Assembly: GCA_036564245.1 (NCBI GenBank)
Contig: DATCKU010000092.1
Location: forward strand, 34,812-98,811
DNA: 64,000 nt
Direction of reading: 5' to 3'
From: Thermasporomyces sp036564245
Lineage (GTDB): Bacteria; Actinomycetota; Actinomycetes; Propionibacteriales; Actinopolymorphaceae
In this document: in pieces, positions 37,262 to 47,036 of the stretch
Position numbering within the stretch: the stretch's first letter is position 1
Layout of the letters: each line of letters opens with the position of its first letter
Position numbers and translations under genes: made by a program
Notes under the pieces: model-generated
What the model was told of the DNA's origin: nothing
Databases searched by the model: none
Seen by the model: only the letters and a program-made list of their open reading frames with translations

Positions 37262-38047
37262 ATGCCAATGCGCTCGACCGACGAAGGCCAGCAGGACCGT
37301 CCACGGAGCCGGGTCCTGGTCACCGGAGCTGCGGGAGGCGTTGGCCGCCTGCTGCTGCCCGGGCTGGTCGATTCGTACGACGTGATCGTCACCGACCGGG
37401 TGCCGGTCGACAACAGCTGGGGACTCGACGAGGTAAAAGGTGATCTTGCCGACCGAGGGTTCGTAGCGGAGATCACCGACGGTGTGGACGCGATCGTGCA
37501 CCTCGCGGCCAACCCGTCCGCCGGCGCGACCTGGGACGAGCTTCGGGTGCCGAACATCGAGGTCGTGGCGAACGTCCTCGCCTCCGGCGTCCGCCGGATC
37601 GTGTTGGCCAGCTCGGTGCACGCGATGGGTGCCTACCGTGGCGAGGGACGAGTGCCGGTCGATCCGGACTGGCCGCCGGCCCCGTGCTGTCCGTACGGCG
37701 CGACGAAGGCGTTCGCCGAGGCCCTGGGCCGGGCCCACACGTTCCAAGATCCGGACGTCACGGTGATCGCGCTCCGGTTCGGTGCGACCTCGGCCGAGCC
37801 TGGCGACGTGACCGCGCTGACCAGCTGGTTGGGTCCGGCGGACCTGCAGCAGCTCGTCGTGCGCGCGCTGGAGGCGGACGTGCGATTCGCCGTCTGCCAC
37901 GGTGTCTCGGCCAACACCCGAAGCGAATGGATCACTCGGAACCCGCTGGGATACGAGCCGACCCTGGACTCCGAGGCCTACGCCGACCGGGTGCCAGACG
38001 GCACCTATTGGTCGTTGTGTTCCGCGCCGGCGCCGGACGCGGGGTAG
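37262..38047 (+). CDS. NAD-dependent epimerase/dehydratase family, uronate-dehydrogenase-like
   Basis: 261 residues. A Rossmann SDR of the extended type: VLVTGAAGGVGRLLLPGL (about 18-35), IVHLAANPSA (about 78-87), LASSVHAMGAY with the Ser (about 118) and CPYGATKAFAEAL, the YxxxK catalytic pair (about 142). The VHLAA..SSVHA..YGATK set is typical of uronate dehydrogenases, which oxidise galacturonate or glucuronate to the aldarolactone. That would fit the sugar-acid theme of the window. It is somewhat divergent at the C-terminus, so the exact substrate is uncertain. Confidence 0.82.
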   Translation: MPMRSTDEGQQDRPRSRVLVTGAAGGVGRLLLPGLVDSYDVIVTDRVPVDNSWGLDEVKGDLADRGFVAEITDGVDAIVHLAANPSAGATWDELRVPNIEVVANVLASGVRRIVLASSVHAMGAYRGEGRVPVDPDWPPAPCCPYGATKAFAEALGRAHTFQDPDVTVIALRFGATSAEPGDVTALTSWLGPADLQQLVVRALEADVRFAVCHGVSANTRSEWITRNPLGYEPTLDSEAYADRVPDGTYWSLCSAPAPDAG

Positions 38048-38135
38048 TGTCCATCTCATCGCCGGGAACGCTGCCTCGGCGAGGACCTTGGGGGAGAGCT
38101 CACAAGGCGGATGCTGTGGAAACTGAGAGTGTGCG

Positions 38136-39059
38136 GTGACGAGTCGGCATCGAGTGATCCTCGACACTGACATCGGCACCGACGTCGACGACGCCCTTGC
38201 GTTGGCGATGCTGTTCGGTGCGCCCGATGTCGACTTGCTGGCCGTCACGACCGTCTACGGCAACGTCGCCGTTCGGGCGCAGATCGCACGGCGACTGGCC
38301 CGGTTGGCCGGTCGCGACGCGTTGGCGGTGGTTCCCGGCAAGTCGAGGCCGCTTTCTGGTGGCGAGCCCTGGTGGGCGGGGTTCGAGGGTCGGTTGTACG
38401 CCGACCTCGAGTGCGAGGCGTTCGCCGAGGACCTCAAAGCACCAGAGTTCCTGGTCGAGCGGGTCGTGGCCGCTCCGGGTGAGATCGACATCGTGGCGAC
38501 CGGTCCGCTGACCAACATCGCGGCGGCGCTGCGGGCGGATCCACGGTTCGCCTCGTCCGTGCGGATGCTGTACGTCATGGGCGGCCGGTACGACGGCGAG
38601 GACCCGATCGAGCACAACTTCCGCTCCGACGCGGTGGCCGCGGCGGAGGTCTTCGCCTCGGGGATCCCGGTGACGGTCGTGGGCCTCGAGGTCACCACCC
38701 AGGTACGGATCGGACCGGACGAGCTGGCCACGATCGCGGCAGCTGGTGCGCTGGGTCGGCAGCTCGAGGCCGAGGTCCACCAGTGGTGGGACTACACCGG
38801 CCGCGAGTGGAACCACCCGCATGATCCACTCGCCGTGCTGGCCATGCTTCGTCCGGATCTCGTCGGCATGCGGCGCGCCAAGGTGCGGGTGGAGCCACGT
38901 GGCGAGAACGCTGGCCGGTGCGTCACGGAGCCGTTCGACGGCACCGAGTCTCCCGAGAGCTTCGGGACGTGCGTCGTCGACTCGGTGAAGATCACCCCAG
39001 CGGTGACCGAGATCGTCGAGCTGGTCGAAGCCGCGGGACACCAGGGTCCGTCCGCGTAG
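38136..39059 (+). CDS. Nucleoside hydrolase (IUNH family)
   Basis: 307 residues, GTG start. The defining N-terminal VILDTDIGTDVDDALALAML holds the calcium-binding DTDxGxDDD motif. TGPLTNIAAAL (about 126), GGRYDGEDPIEHNFRSDAVA with the substrate-binding NFxxD (about 162), and NHPHDPLAVLAML with the catalytic His/Asp pair (about 226) complete the active site. It splits ribonucleosides or related N-glycosides into base and ribose. No signal peptide. It converges with the GH30 gene across a 40-bp gap. Confidence 0.92.
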   Translation: MTSRHRVILDTDIGTDVDDALALAMLFGAPDVDLLAVTTVYGNVAVRAQIARRLARLAGRDALAVVPGKSRPLSGGEPWWAGFEGRLYADLECEAFAEDLKAPEFLVERVVAAPGEIDIVATGPLTNIAAALRADPRFASSVRMLYVMGGRYDGEDPIEHNFRSDAVAAAEVFASGIPVTVVGLEVTTQVRIGPDELATIAAAGALGRQLEAEVHQWWDYTGREWNHPHDPLAVLAMLRPDLVGMRRAKVRVEPRGENAGRCVTEPFDGTESPESFGTCVVDSVKITPAVTEIVELVEAAGHQGPSA

Positions 39060-39099
39060 CGCCGGCTCGGTGGACGTGCCCTCGGCGCTCGGCACAGGG

Positions 39100-41427
39100 T
39101 CACGCAGGGGTCGTCGTGAAGGTCGCCGTCGCGCCTGCGGGGAGCCGGTACGTGTACGTCGTACCTGCCCAGCTGACCTCGAACTCGGTCGCCTTCCTGC
39201 CGGCGTTGTAGACCACCTCGAGGTGCGTCCCGTCCGGCAGCCGGGCGGTCTTGCGCTGCAGGTCATCGTCCGGACGCTCGCCGGTGGTGACCGCCATGAG
39301 GGAGTCGCCGCTCGGCGTCGAGGAACCGGCCGCGCTTTCGGGCGCACCGGACGTGTAGACGTTCAGCTCGTGGATCGACCACCAGCTGCCGGAGCTGCCG
39401 GTGTTGACGATCTTGATGTAGCGAGCCTCGACCGCTGGCAGCAGCACACGCAGCTGGGTCCGCCCGCCACCCCGCGCGATGGGCTCGCCCCAGCTCTCCC
39501 CGTCGTCGGAGACGTAGACCTCGTAGCCACGGGCGAAGTCGCCTGGGCTTCCCGACGTGTCGAGGGAGATCTCGCTGAACGACCTGACCTCGCCGAGGTC
39601 GACCTGGAACCAGTCCCCGGGTTGCATGCCGGCGCCGGTGCTCCAGCGGGTCGCCGGATCACCGTCGATCGCGTTGCCGACCGGGTCGTCCGGACTGCTC
39701 GCCGACGCGCTGACCGTCCAACCGTCTCGCGGCAACGCCTCCGGTGTCCCCGGCGCGTCGAACGCCCCGCCGGTCGGCACGGAGTAGCCCGTCCACGCAT
39801 CGCCGATCCGGACCTGGTCGAGCGAGGCCACGAGTCCGGCGTCGTAGGTCACGATCGGCCGGCTGCCGTCGTTCGCCCGGAACGTCAGGTCGACCGAGCC
39901 GATCGTGGCGGCATCGGTGTGGCCGGCCTGTCGGCCGCGCCAGACGAACGTCGCCGCCGCATTCGGTGCCAGCGTGGTGGTGAACCACCGCTTACCCCAC
40001 CGCACGACGAACGTCTTCGCCGTCGTGGCGGAGTTGTGCGTCACCAGCACCTTCGAGCCGTCGGGGTTGACGAACGCGACGTCCTGGACGTCGCCCGGAC
40101 CGAGTGTGTTGGAGGCGATTCGTCGCGCACCTGTCCAGACGAACTTGCTGGCATGGCCCAGCGCGTAGTAGTCGACCGTCTTGACGTAATCCCACGTGCC
40201 GTCAGAGTTCTGCGTCACCGTGAGGACGCCACGGCACGTGAGGCAGCCGCCGTTGGTAGGGCCGTTGTTCTCGTCCAGCGCCATGTTCCACCGCACGACG
40301 GCCTTGGCCCATTCCCGCGGTGCGTTGATGACGAGATACATCGCACCGGCGAATCCGTTCTCCTCGCTGCCTTCCCATTCACCACCGGAGCATTCGGTGT
40401 GGTAGGCGGGCTTGCCCGGATAGTTGTTGTGCGACAACGACTGGGCGCGTACGTCACCGCCGTAGCAATGCCACGCGGTGCCGTGGACATACCGCGCTGT
40501 GTCCGGATCGGCGTAGAGGGATTCCGGATAGCTGATGACGTCCCAGTTGTGGTCGTAGCCCAGGATCCTGGTGTCGAGGCCGTACCGGCGAAGTGTCGGA
40601 CCGAGATGGTTCTTGATGAACCGGGACGCCTCGTCGGCACTCATCCCCATTCCCGGATAGCAGCACGGGATGTAGAGCGGCTCGTTGTTGGGCGAGACGT
40701 ACGCGACGTCGACTCCCTCCTCTGCGTACGCCGTGACGAACTTCGCGAAGTACTCCGCGAGCGGCTGGTACGCCTCGGGCTTGAGTGTGCCGCCAATCAT
40801 GTTGTCGGAGGTTTTCATCCAGCCTGGCGGACTCCACGGCGAGGCCATGATGGTGAGCCGCGGGTTGATTGCCTTGGCCTGCTTGAGCAACGGAATGATG
40901 TAGGCACGGTCGTGGTCGATGGAGAAGTTCGCGAGCGTGGGGTCGGTTTCGCCGGCCGGCATGTCGTCGTACGAATAGTTGCCCTCGACCGCGAAGTCGC
41001 TCGCGCCCATGGGCTGACGAATGAAGCTCAGCCCGATTCCCTTGCTCGTGCTGAAGAGGTCGCGCATGGCGGCGGCACGCCGATCGTCGCTGAGCCTCGT
41101 CCCCACCAACCATGCCGAGGAGTCCGTGAACGACGCCCCGAATCCCTCCATCGTCTGGTATCGACGAGTCTCGTCGACCGCTATCGTCGGCTGGTCTGGT
41201 GCCTTACCGGACCGCCACGTGATTGCTTCGGACTTCACGAGATAGCGGCCGGTTGCCGGATCACTGCGCCAGACGGCGACCCGATGTCCAGGCTCCGCGT
41301 GGGATGACGGACTGGCCGAGGCGACGGTAGGCAAGGAGGCCGCCGAGAGCAGGACAACCAAGGCAATCACAGATTTCGCCGATCCACTCCACGCGTCACC
41401 GAGCCGCCTAACCACGATGCCTCCCAT
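39100..41427 (-). CDS. Secreted GH30 glycosidase with F5/8 type C (CBM32-like) domain
   Basis: 775 residues from ATG 41427 (MGGIVVRRLGDAW); GTG 41415 with GGAGG is an alternative. A Sec signal (SVIALVVLLSAASLPTVASA) leads. The (beta/alpha)8 barrel of GH30 carries YQTMEGFGASFTDSSAWLV, the acid/base Glu in SPNNEPLY (about residue 246) and the nucleophile Glu in HTECSGG (about 344). The barrel-side beta domain follows, then a discoidin-like F5/8C domain (about 569-687, NAIDGDPATRWSTG and WFQVDLGEVRSFSEI), and a short beta tail. GH30 members include glucosylceramidases, beta-1,6-glucanases and xylanases. Export and a binding domain point to an external glycan. It diverges from the binding-protein gene at 41686. 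Confidence 0.93.
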   Translation of the reverse strand: MGGIVVRRLGDAWSGSAKSVIALVVLLSAASLPTVASASPSSHAEPGHRVAVWRSDPATGRYLVKSEAITWRSGKAPDQPTIAVDETRRYQTMEGFGASFTDSSAWLVGTRLSDDRRAAAMRDLFSTSKGIGLSFIRQPMGASDFAVEGNYSYDDMPAGETDPTLANFSIDHDRAYIIPLLKQAKAINPRLTIMASPWSPPGWMKTSDNMIGGTLKPEAYQPLAEYFAKFVTAYAEEGVDVAYVSPNNEPLYIPCCYPGMGMSADEASRFIKNHLGPTLRRYGLDTRILGYDHNWDVISYPESLYADPDTARYVHGTAWHCYGGDVRAQSLSHNNYPGKPAYHTECSGGEWEGSEENGFAGAMYLVINAPREWAKAVVRWNMALDENNGPTNGGCLTCRGVLTVTQNSDGTWDYVKTVDYYALGHASKFVWTGARRIASNTLGPGDVQDVAFVNPDGSKVLVTHNSATTAKTFVVRWGKRWFTTTLAPNAAATFVWRGRQAGHTDAATIGSVDLTFRANDGSRPIVTYDAGLVASLDQVRIGDAWTGYSVPTGGAFDAPGTPEALPRDGWTVSASASSPDDPVGNAIDGDPATRWSTGAGMQPGDWFQVDLGEVRSFSEISLDTSGSPGDFARGYEVYVSDDGESWGEPIARGGGRTQLRVLLPAVEARYIKIVNTGSSGSWWSIHELNVYTSGAPESAAGSSTPSGDSLMAVTTGERPDDDLQRKTARLPDGTHLEVVYNAGRKATEFEVSWAGTTYTYRLPAGATATFTTTPA

Positions 41428-41685
41428 ACGTCGGCCTCGACATCCCTGCGACCACCAGAGCGTCCGCCCCCGAGCGGCTGAGAGCACATGCATGCGGAAC
41501 CCCGCCGCGCACTAGGCCGCACGGTACGAGGCTTGCCGAAGCCGGTCAATCCCTTGCCCTGGGGACGACCAAAGCGGCCACAGGCAGCACACGAAACCTG
41601 TGCAGAATGGATATGAGGGCTGCGACATCGCGATGGTTCATCGAGGCGACGTTCGAGCGCGAGCCCGAGCGTAGAAGGGTCGGCG

Positions 41686-43344
41686 ATGACTGACCACAGC
41701 AATTCCGCGCAAGGCGTTGGCAGGCGAGAGTTCCTGAAGGCGATGGCTGTCGTCTCGGCAGGTACGGCTGCCGGAGCATTCACCTCGTGTACGGCAGGAG
41801 ACGGCGGCGCTGACCAAGGCGGGTCGGTGGACGTGACCCTGAAGACCGGTGGATGGCCCTACGGTCCGATGCCTCCTGCCAAGGACCAGAAGGAGAACCC
41901 GGCCACGAAGGCGTACGCCGATGTGTTGCGCGCCTGGTTGGACCAGAACCCCGGCGTCAAGCTCGAGGCCATCGAGTTCGACGTCTGGGACCAGCAGGCG
42001 CTCACCACGGCCGTGACAGGCGGCACCGCCCCCGCCTTCTATCCCGGCAACGTGCTCGGTGGTTGGAACAACGCCGCCACGAAGTCCGCCTTCGTGCAGG
42101 GCCTTGCTGCTGATGTGACGGCCCTGATCGAGGAGTACAGGTTCGCCGACAAGATGGCCGACTATGTGCGGCCCATCTGGGACTCCTGGCAGCTCGACGG
42201 TGCGTACTACGCAGCGCCGCAGGGGTTCGGTGCGGGCAACGGCGTCTACTACCGGCGTGACCTGGTTCGCGAGGAGGGTCTTGCCGAACCACAGCCCGGA
42301 TGGACCTGGGACGACCTCGCGACGCTTGCCGTGGGTCTGACCGAGGGACAGCGCAAAGGCATCGCGTTGCAGGCGTTCGGTCTGGAGTGGTGGCTCAACA
42401 CCGAGGGATGGTCGCTGCTCACTCGAGTTCCGGCACCGGCCACATCGTGGAACTGGACGTACGACTACACATCGCGCGCCGACGTCTGGATCGACATCGT
42501 CGGGAAGTACCGCACGCTCGCGTTCGACGACGGTGCGGTCCTGTCCGACGTGAGCTTCGCCGACCCTGACGTCACGGCGGCGTTCAGCCAGGGTCGCGTG
42601 GCGATGATGCCGAACAACCAGTTCTTCATGCTCGGCGATCCGAACACCGCGGACACACCCGGCAATCTCGCCAAGAAGCTCGGCAAGCCCATCAACGACG
42701 TCGTGGGGTGGATCCAGCATCCCGTTGGGACGCACGGCAACATCGGCAACACCCAGCCCTTCCTGACCGTCCTGTCGTTCTCACCAGACCTTGACGAGGA
42801 CGCGCTGGACAAGGCGATGAGCCTGCACGACTACATGACCTTCGGCGACGGGTACGTGGACCAGAAGAAGGCCGCGTACGACGCGACGAAGGATCTGCAG
42901 AAGGTCTACACCGACCCCACGCCTTTGCGGAAGGATGCAGAGATCGAGGGTGTGCCGGGCACGCTTGCCGACGCATGGGGCGAGCAGTACGCCGAGGCCG
43001 TGCGCGCCGCGGCGGCGATCCCGCTGCTGCCGGCGCCGGACCAGTACCTTCCGGTGGAAGCCAACCAAGGACCCAACGAGACGGCGGAGCAGGACGCTCA
43101 GTCACGGTGGATGTACGAGCGCGGCGACCTCGACGTCCGTGCGGATCTGCAGAAGGTCGAGCAGACGCGCAACCAGCAGGCCGAGAGCTTCACGTCCAGC
43201 GTGTCCGACGAGGAGTTCGTCGCAGGCGCGAAGGAGTACTTCGCCGCGCTCGACGCGTTCTGGGCCGAGCATGCGCCGGAGTTCTCCAGCCAGGTCTTCC
43301 GCCCGTGGTACGAGCAGACGGTGGTGCCGGCGCTCGCAGGCTAA
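41686..43344 (+). CDS. ABC sugar-binding lipoprotein, family 1, orphan
   Basis: 552 residues. GAAGGG lies 7 bases upstream. RREFLKAMAVVSAGTAAGAF is a twin-arginine signal and TSC a lipobox-like end (about residue 36), so it is a membrane-tethered binding protein. The body shows the SBP_bac_1 pattern with TGGTAPAFYPGNVL and GVYYRRDLVREEGL. At 552 residues it is in the long (LplA/YtcQ-like) class that binds oligosaccharides. No permease genes are beside it; it is divergent from GH30 and convergent with the glycosidase/phosphoesterase gene, so it may capture products released by either and share permeases encoded elsewhere. Confidence 0.87.
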   Translation: MTDHSNSAQGVGRREFLKAMAVVSAGTAAGAFTSCTAGDGGADQGGSVDVTLKTGGWPYGPMPPAKDQKENPATKAYADVLRAWLDQNPGVKLEAIEFDVWDQQALTTAVTGGTAPAFYPGNVLGGWNNAATKSAFVQGLAADVTALIEEYRFADKMADYVRPIWDSWQLDGAYYAAPQGFGAGNGVYYRRDLVREEGLAEPQPGWTWDDLATLAVGLTEGQRKGIALQAFGLEWWLNTEGWSLLTRVPAPATSWNWTYDYTSRADVWIDIVGKYRTLAFDDGAVLSDVSFADPDVTAAFSQGRVAMMPNNQFFMLGDPNTADTPGNLAKKLGKPINDVVGWIQHPVGTHGNIGNTQPFLTVLSFSPDLDEDALDKAMSLHDYMTFGDGYVDQKKAAYDATKDLQKVYTDPTPLRKDAEIEGVPGTLADAWGEQYAEAVRAAAAIPLLPAPDQYLPVEANQGPNETAEQDAQSRWMYERGDLDVRADLQKVEQTRNQQAESFTSSVSDEEFVAGAKEYFAALDAFWAEHAPEFSSQVFRPWYEQTVVPALAG

Positions 43345-43369
43345 GTCGACGAAGAGGTGGGGAGTCGGC

Positions 43370-46300
43370 CTAGGCCGCGCTGCGCGCCTCGACGAGCATT
43401 GTGACCTGCGTGGTGATCCTGTTCACCGTGACCGCAAGCCGGATCGAGGCTGGACGGTAAGCGGTCAGCGTCTTGGTCGCGGGGTCGAACACAGCAGCGT
43501 GCCAGGGTTTCCGGTCGTCCGGGTCTCCGATCCAGACGTTGGACGAGCCCGACCACGCCGCGGTCGCGGGATAGGCGAGCGGGAAGCTCACGTCGTCTTG
43601 CGTGACCTCGACGGTCACGGTCGCAGACTCACCGACCCGAAGCCGATCCGGTGCCTGCAGCGTCAGCGCGTCGACATGTGGGCGTACTTCCACCGCGATC
43701 CAGTCGCGGTCGCCCTTTCCGGGCCGGACGCCCCACAACGACCATCCCGTGAAACCGCCGCGCTCCGGTGAGGTGGCAGGAGACTTGGCCGAGTTCCCGT
43801 TGATGAAGTACGGCACGCCGTCGACGTGCTCGGCATGGAACGTCCCGACGTGTGCGCCGATGAACGCCGCGTGCTTCCCCGTCGTCTGTTGGAACTCGTC
43901 CAGCCAGCGTTCGACGGTGATTGCCTCCTTGCGGTCGACGAGCTGGCTCGCCTTCGCGGGCGTCGGGTCGCGCGGCGGCACGTGCTGCACGACGACGACC
44001 GAACGAATCCTCCGATCCTTCGCGGCTCGGTCGAGCTCGTTGCGCAACGTACGAAGCTGCGTCCAGTCGCTGTCTGCGTACGAAAGTCGCGACGTGTCGA
44101 ACGTGAGGAACCGCGTGCCTTTGTGGTCGAACACCCGTGAGGTCTCGCCGAACACCTCACGGAAGTTGTCGATGCTGCCACCCATCACTTCGTGGTTGCC
44201 CGGCACGTAGTAGTACGGCAGCGTGCCGTCCAGCTCCTCGTCGAGGATCCGTTTCGCGAGCGCGAAGTCCTCTGGTGTCGCCTCGTCGACGAGGTCGCCG
44301 TTGATCAGCAGGAAGTCCGGCTTGCTCGCCCTGATCTCGCGCAGGGTACGCCGCGCCTTCTCCACCAGAGGGCTGTCGGGCTCTCGTGCGACGAACTGCG
44401 CGTCCGACATGACGGCGAACGTCCAGGCAGCGTCGTCGACGCTGCCGTTCTGGACGACCAGCCGGTCTTGGCGAATTGGCGCGGGTGGAACCTCGATCGA
44501 GGGCGCGACCAGTGCCGTGAGCTCGTCGATCACGATCTCGCTCGTGTACTGCGCATCAGGCCTGGTCTCGGCCGAGTAGTAGCGCCGGAGGCGCAACGGA
44601 TACTGCGTTCCTGCCGGCACGGGGAACGTGAGCTGTTGCCAACCGGTGGACGTCAGGTAGCCGGCGCGGAAGGCCGGCAGCAGCGCGCCGGTCGCGTCGT
44701 AGACCTGCAGGCTCGCCCATTCGCCGTGACCCGCCGAGTTCACCCACAGCCTCAGGGCTCGTGGCTCACCGGGGATCTCGATGCGGTTGACCGAGAGCGC
44801 CCCACCCGTGCGGGTCGCTGTCGACTCGTCGAAGTTGTAGCTCAGCTTGAGGCCCTGACCGACCTTGCCGGGAGCCGGCGACACGCTGCCGGTGGCCCGC
44901 TCACCGAAGTAGGCCCACTCCGAGGGATCCTCGAAATCCGACACCAGGACTTCCTCGAGCCCCACGGTGATCGGCAGCGTCATGCTCACGGTGCCGGCTG
45001 GTGTGTGGGCGCTGATCGTCGCCAACGTCGCGCCACTGTCAGCTTTCGCGTGCGCGACGAACCAGCCGTTCTCGTCCACGGAGATGTCGACCAGCGACGT
45101 GTCGTACGAGAACGTGAGATCCCGCGGCTCGATCGGTGCGCTGTAGCCGTCGGTGTCGTGTCCGAGGACTCCGAACCTCACCTCGTCGTCGGCCTCGATC
45201 AGTGTCACCTGGTCGGTGGTGGCGGAGAGCCACGACAGCGCTTTGAGCACCGTCAGGTGGGTGGAGCCCTTCACATGTCCATCGGATGCAGTCACAGTCA
45301 CCTTTCCCGGTTTACGGGCACGGAAGAGCCCGTGAGAGTCCACGGTGCCACGCCCGATCGAGCTGGTCCGCCAGACTGGCTCGGCGTCGGCCGGGCCGTA
45401 CGTCTCGTCGTAGCCAGCCGCCGTGACCTGCCGAGTGAGCCCGGGGAAGACTCGGTCGGGACGCGCCGGGGCGACAGGAGACGAACCCGGGCCTCGATCC
45501 GGGTCCAGCGCGGTCTCCACCCACAGCCCCTTCAGCCGGCCACTGCCCTCGGGTGCGAAGAGTGCGAGGCCGTTGGGGTCGTTCCGTTCCTGGCCGTCGG
45601 AGGGCCGGTTCTCGACCTGCACGGTCGTGGCGCCCGGCTCACGTGCCACGATCGTCGTCGAGCCACCGCCGTCGAGGTTGACCGCGTTGTAGGCGCCGAG
45701 CTCGACCATCATGTTTGCGAGCTCGTCCAGGCCGAGACCGGTGGCGAACGCCGGCTGCCTTCCGTCGGCGGTCAGCAGGAACATCTTCGTGCCGTCCTTG
45801 GAGAATCCCACGGCCGTCCGCGGCGCTGGCGGGACGTTGTTCCCCTGACTCGCCTTCTGCGGCACGCCATTGACCACGAGCAGCTGGCGGCCGTTCAACG
45901 CCGTGCGGATCTCCTTGTCGTCCACAGTCCGCGCCTTGTAGTCGATGGTCACCGCGTCACCGACGGCAAGGCTGGCGAGCGTGTCCGCCCCGGCCTCCCG
46001 ACCGACCAGGATGAAGCCGTTCTCCGGAATCGGGCCTTCGCCCGCTTCCGGCCGCACAGCTGTCACCTTGCCGTCCACGACCTCGACCTCGGTCACGCGG
46101 CTCGCGTCCCCGGTCGCGCGGCAGCGACAGTAGGTGCCCCACAGTGGCGTGAACGCCTCGATCCCGTCGGCTGCGAGGGTGGGCTTGTTGATGCCGTCGA
46201 GCGGGACGGTCGTGCCGTCGGGCAGCGCGAGGGCGCCAGAGAAGAGGACTTCGCCGATCCGGCCCAGGCCGTCGGTCGTGAAGATGGCCGCCGACTTGTG

Positions 46301-46864
46301 CCACGTGGGATCGGCGTCCGGCGACTGGATGACCTCGCCGTCCTTGATGCCGACGCCGAGTGGCGCGTTGGAGAAGTTGATGTCGAAGAAGTCGCCGTTG
46401 ACCGCCGCCACCGCGCCGACCCGGTTGGCCTGCACAGAAATCGGCTCACCCGCGGCGACCCGGCCCGGGAAGAGGTAGCCGGGCAGTGTTCCCTTTGTGA
46501 GGTCGACGGTCAGGCTGTCGGCTTGCAGCCAGGTGGGTTCGCCGGTGTAGGCGTCGGGGCCGTACCGGTCGAACGACCGCAAGGTGACGCCGGGTGCGAC
46601 CGGTCGGGTTCGTTCGTACGTCTCGATGCGTGGCTCGACAGCTGCGGCCTTGGACGTGTCGCGAGCGAGCGTGTCGAAGCCGACGAGCGCCTGGTCGGAC
46701 GTCGAGCTGCGCAGGTCGTACTGCGGTGGAGCGGTTGGCGGCGGTGCGGGCTTGCCCAGCTCGGCACCGGCGGGTAGCGCCAGGCCGGTCGCACTGGCGA
46801 GCGCCAACACGATGGTGAGAAGGACGAGACGCCACGTGCGTGTGGTCGTACCCCTGGGTGCCAC
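43370..46864 (-). CDS. Secreted phosphodiester glycosidase / calcineurin-like metallophosphoesterase fusion
   Basis: 1164 residues from GTG 46864, with GGGAGG 6 bases upstream; the frame extends further but this start gives a clean Sec signal (WRLVLLTIVLALASATGLAL, then PAGA). Residues about 100-450 are an NAGPA/DUF2233 domain with AVNGDFFDI (about 158) and NLDGGGSTTIV (about 396). An Ig-like beta region (about 470-650) and a jelly-roll domain follow. Residues about 815-1070 are a calcineurin-like phosphoesterase with VMSDAQF, LLINGDLVDE, PGNHEVMGG, VVQHVPPRD and GAHVGTFHAEH metal motifs. A C-terminal Ig-like domain ends it. The two enzymes would expose and remove sugar-phosphodiester groups outside the cell, for example on teichoic acid or capsule. 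Target unknown. Confidence 0.85.
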   Translation of the reverse strand: MAPRGTTTRTWRLVLLTIVLALASATGLALPAGAELGKPAPPPTAPPQYDLRSSTSDQALVGFDTLARDTSKAAAVEPRIETYERTRPVAPGVTLRSFDRYGPDAYTGEPTWLQADSLTVDLTKGTLPGYLFPGRVAAGEPISVQANRVGAVAAVNGDFFDINFSNAPLGVGIKDGEVIQSPDADPTWHKSAAIFTTDGLGRIGEVLFSGALALPDGTTVPLDGINKPTLAADGIEAFTPLWGTYCRCRATGDASRVTEVEVVDGKVTAVRPEAGEGPIPENGFILVGREAGADTLASLAVGDAVTIDYKARTVDDKEIRTALNGRQLLVVNGVPQKASQGNNVPPAPRTAVGFSKDGTKMFLLTADGRQPAFATGLGLDELANMMVELGAYNAVNLDGGGSTTIVAREPGATTVQVENRPSDGQERNDPNGLALFAPEGSGRLKGLWVETALDPDRGPGSSPVAPARPDRVFPGLTRQVTAAGYDETYGPADAEPVWRTSSIGRGTVDSHGLFRARKPGKVTVTASDGHVKGSTHLTVLKALSWLSATTDQVTLIEADDEVRFGVLGHDTDGYSAPIEPRDLTFSYDTSLVDISVDENGWFVAHAKADSGATLATISAHTPAGTVSMTLPITVGLEEVLVSDFEDPSEWAYFGERATGSVSPAPGKVGQGLKLSYNFDESTATRTGGALSVNRIEIPGEPRALRLWVNSAGHGEWASLQVYDATGALLPAFRAGYLTSTGWQQLTFPVPAGTQYPLRLRRYYSAETRPDAQYTSEIVIDELTALVAPSIEVPPAPIRQDRLVVQNGSVDDAAWTFAVMSDAQFVAREPDSPLVEKARRTLREIRASKPDFLLINGDLVDEATPEDFALAKRILDEELDGTLPYYYVPGNHEVMGGSIDNFREVFGETSRVFDHKGTRFLTFDTSRLSYADSDWTQLRTLRNELDRAAKDRRIRSVVVVQHVPPRDPTPAKASQLVDRKEAITVERWLDEFQQTTGKHAAFIGAHVGTFHAEHVDGVPYFINGNSAKSPATSPERGGFTGWSLWGVRPGKGDRDWIAVEVRPHVDALTLQAPDRLRVGESATVTVEVTQDDVSFPLAYPATAAWSGSSNVWIGDPDDRKPWHAAVFDPATKTLTAYRPASIRLAVTVNRITTQVTMLVEARSAA

Positions 46865-47036
46865 GGCGTCCTCCCTGCAGGCGGGCTCGTCTCGAGGCAA
46901 TCGTGCGGGACATGCGTCGGTGACGGAGTCGTACGCAGTGAACCGCAGCTGGAGGGAATTTTCCAGCCCACAAGTTTGACCGAAATTAACCAACATGGCC
47001 CGCCCAAATGACCATGTGCACTACGCCTGCCTGGCC

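Noticed and set aside
39070..41307. 745-residue plus-strand ORF across the GH30 gene
   Set aside because: It is the antisense of a gene with signal peptide, catalytic Glu motifs and F5/8C domain; the translation is Arg/Val/Asp-rich and has no recognisable domain.
43362..43373. 12-bp perfect palindrome CGGCCTAGGCCG at the junction of two convergent genes
   Set aside because: Too short for a firm terminator call and partly inside the end of the glycosidase gene; GC-rich palindromes of this size occur by chance here.
44192..46777. 861-residue plus-strand ORF across the phosphodiester glycosidase gene
   Set aside because: Same reasoning: no domain, low-complexity antisense composition, while the minus strand encodes two clear enzymes.
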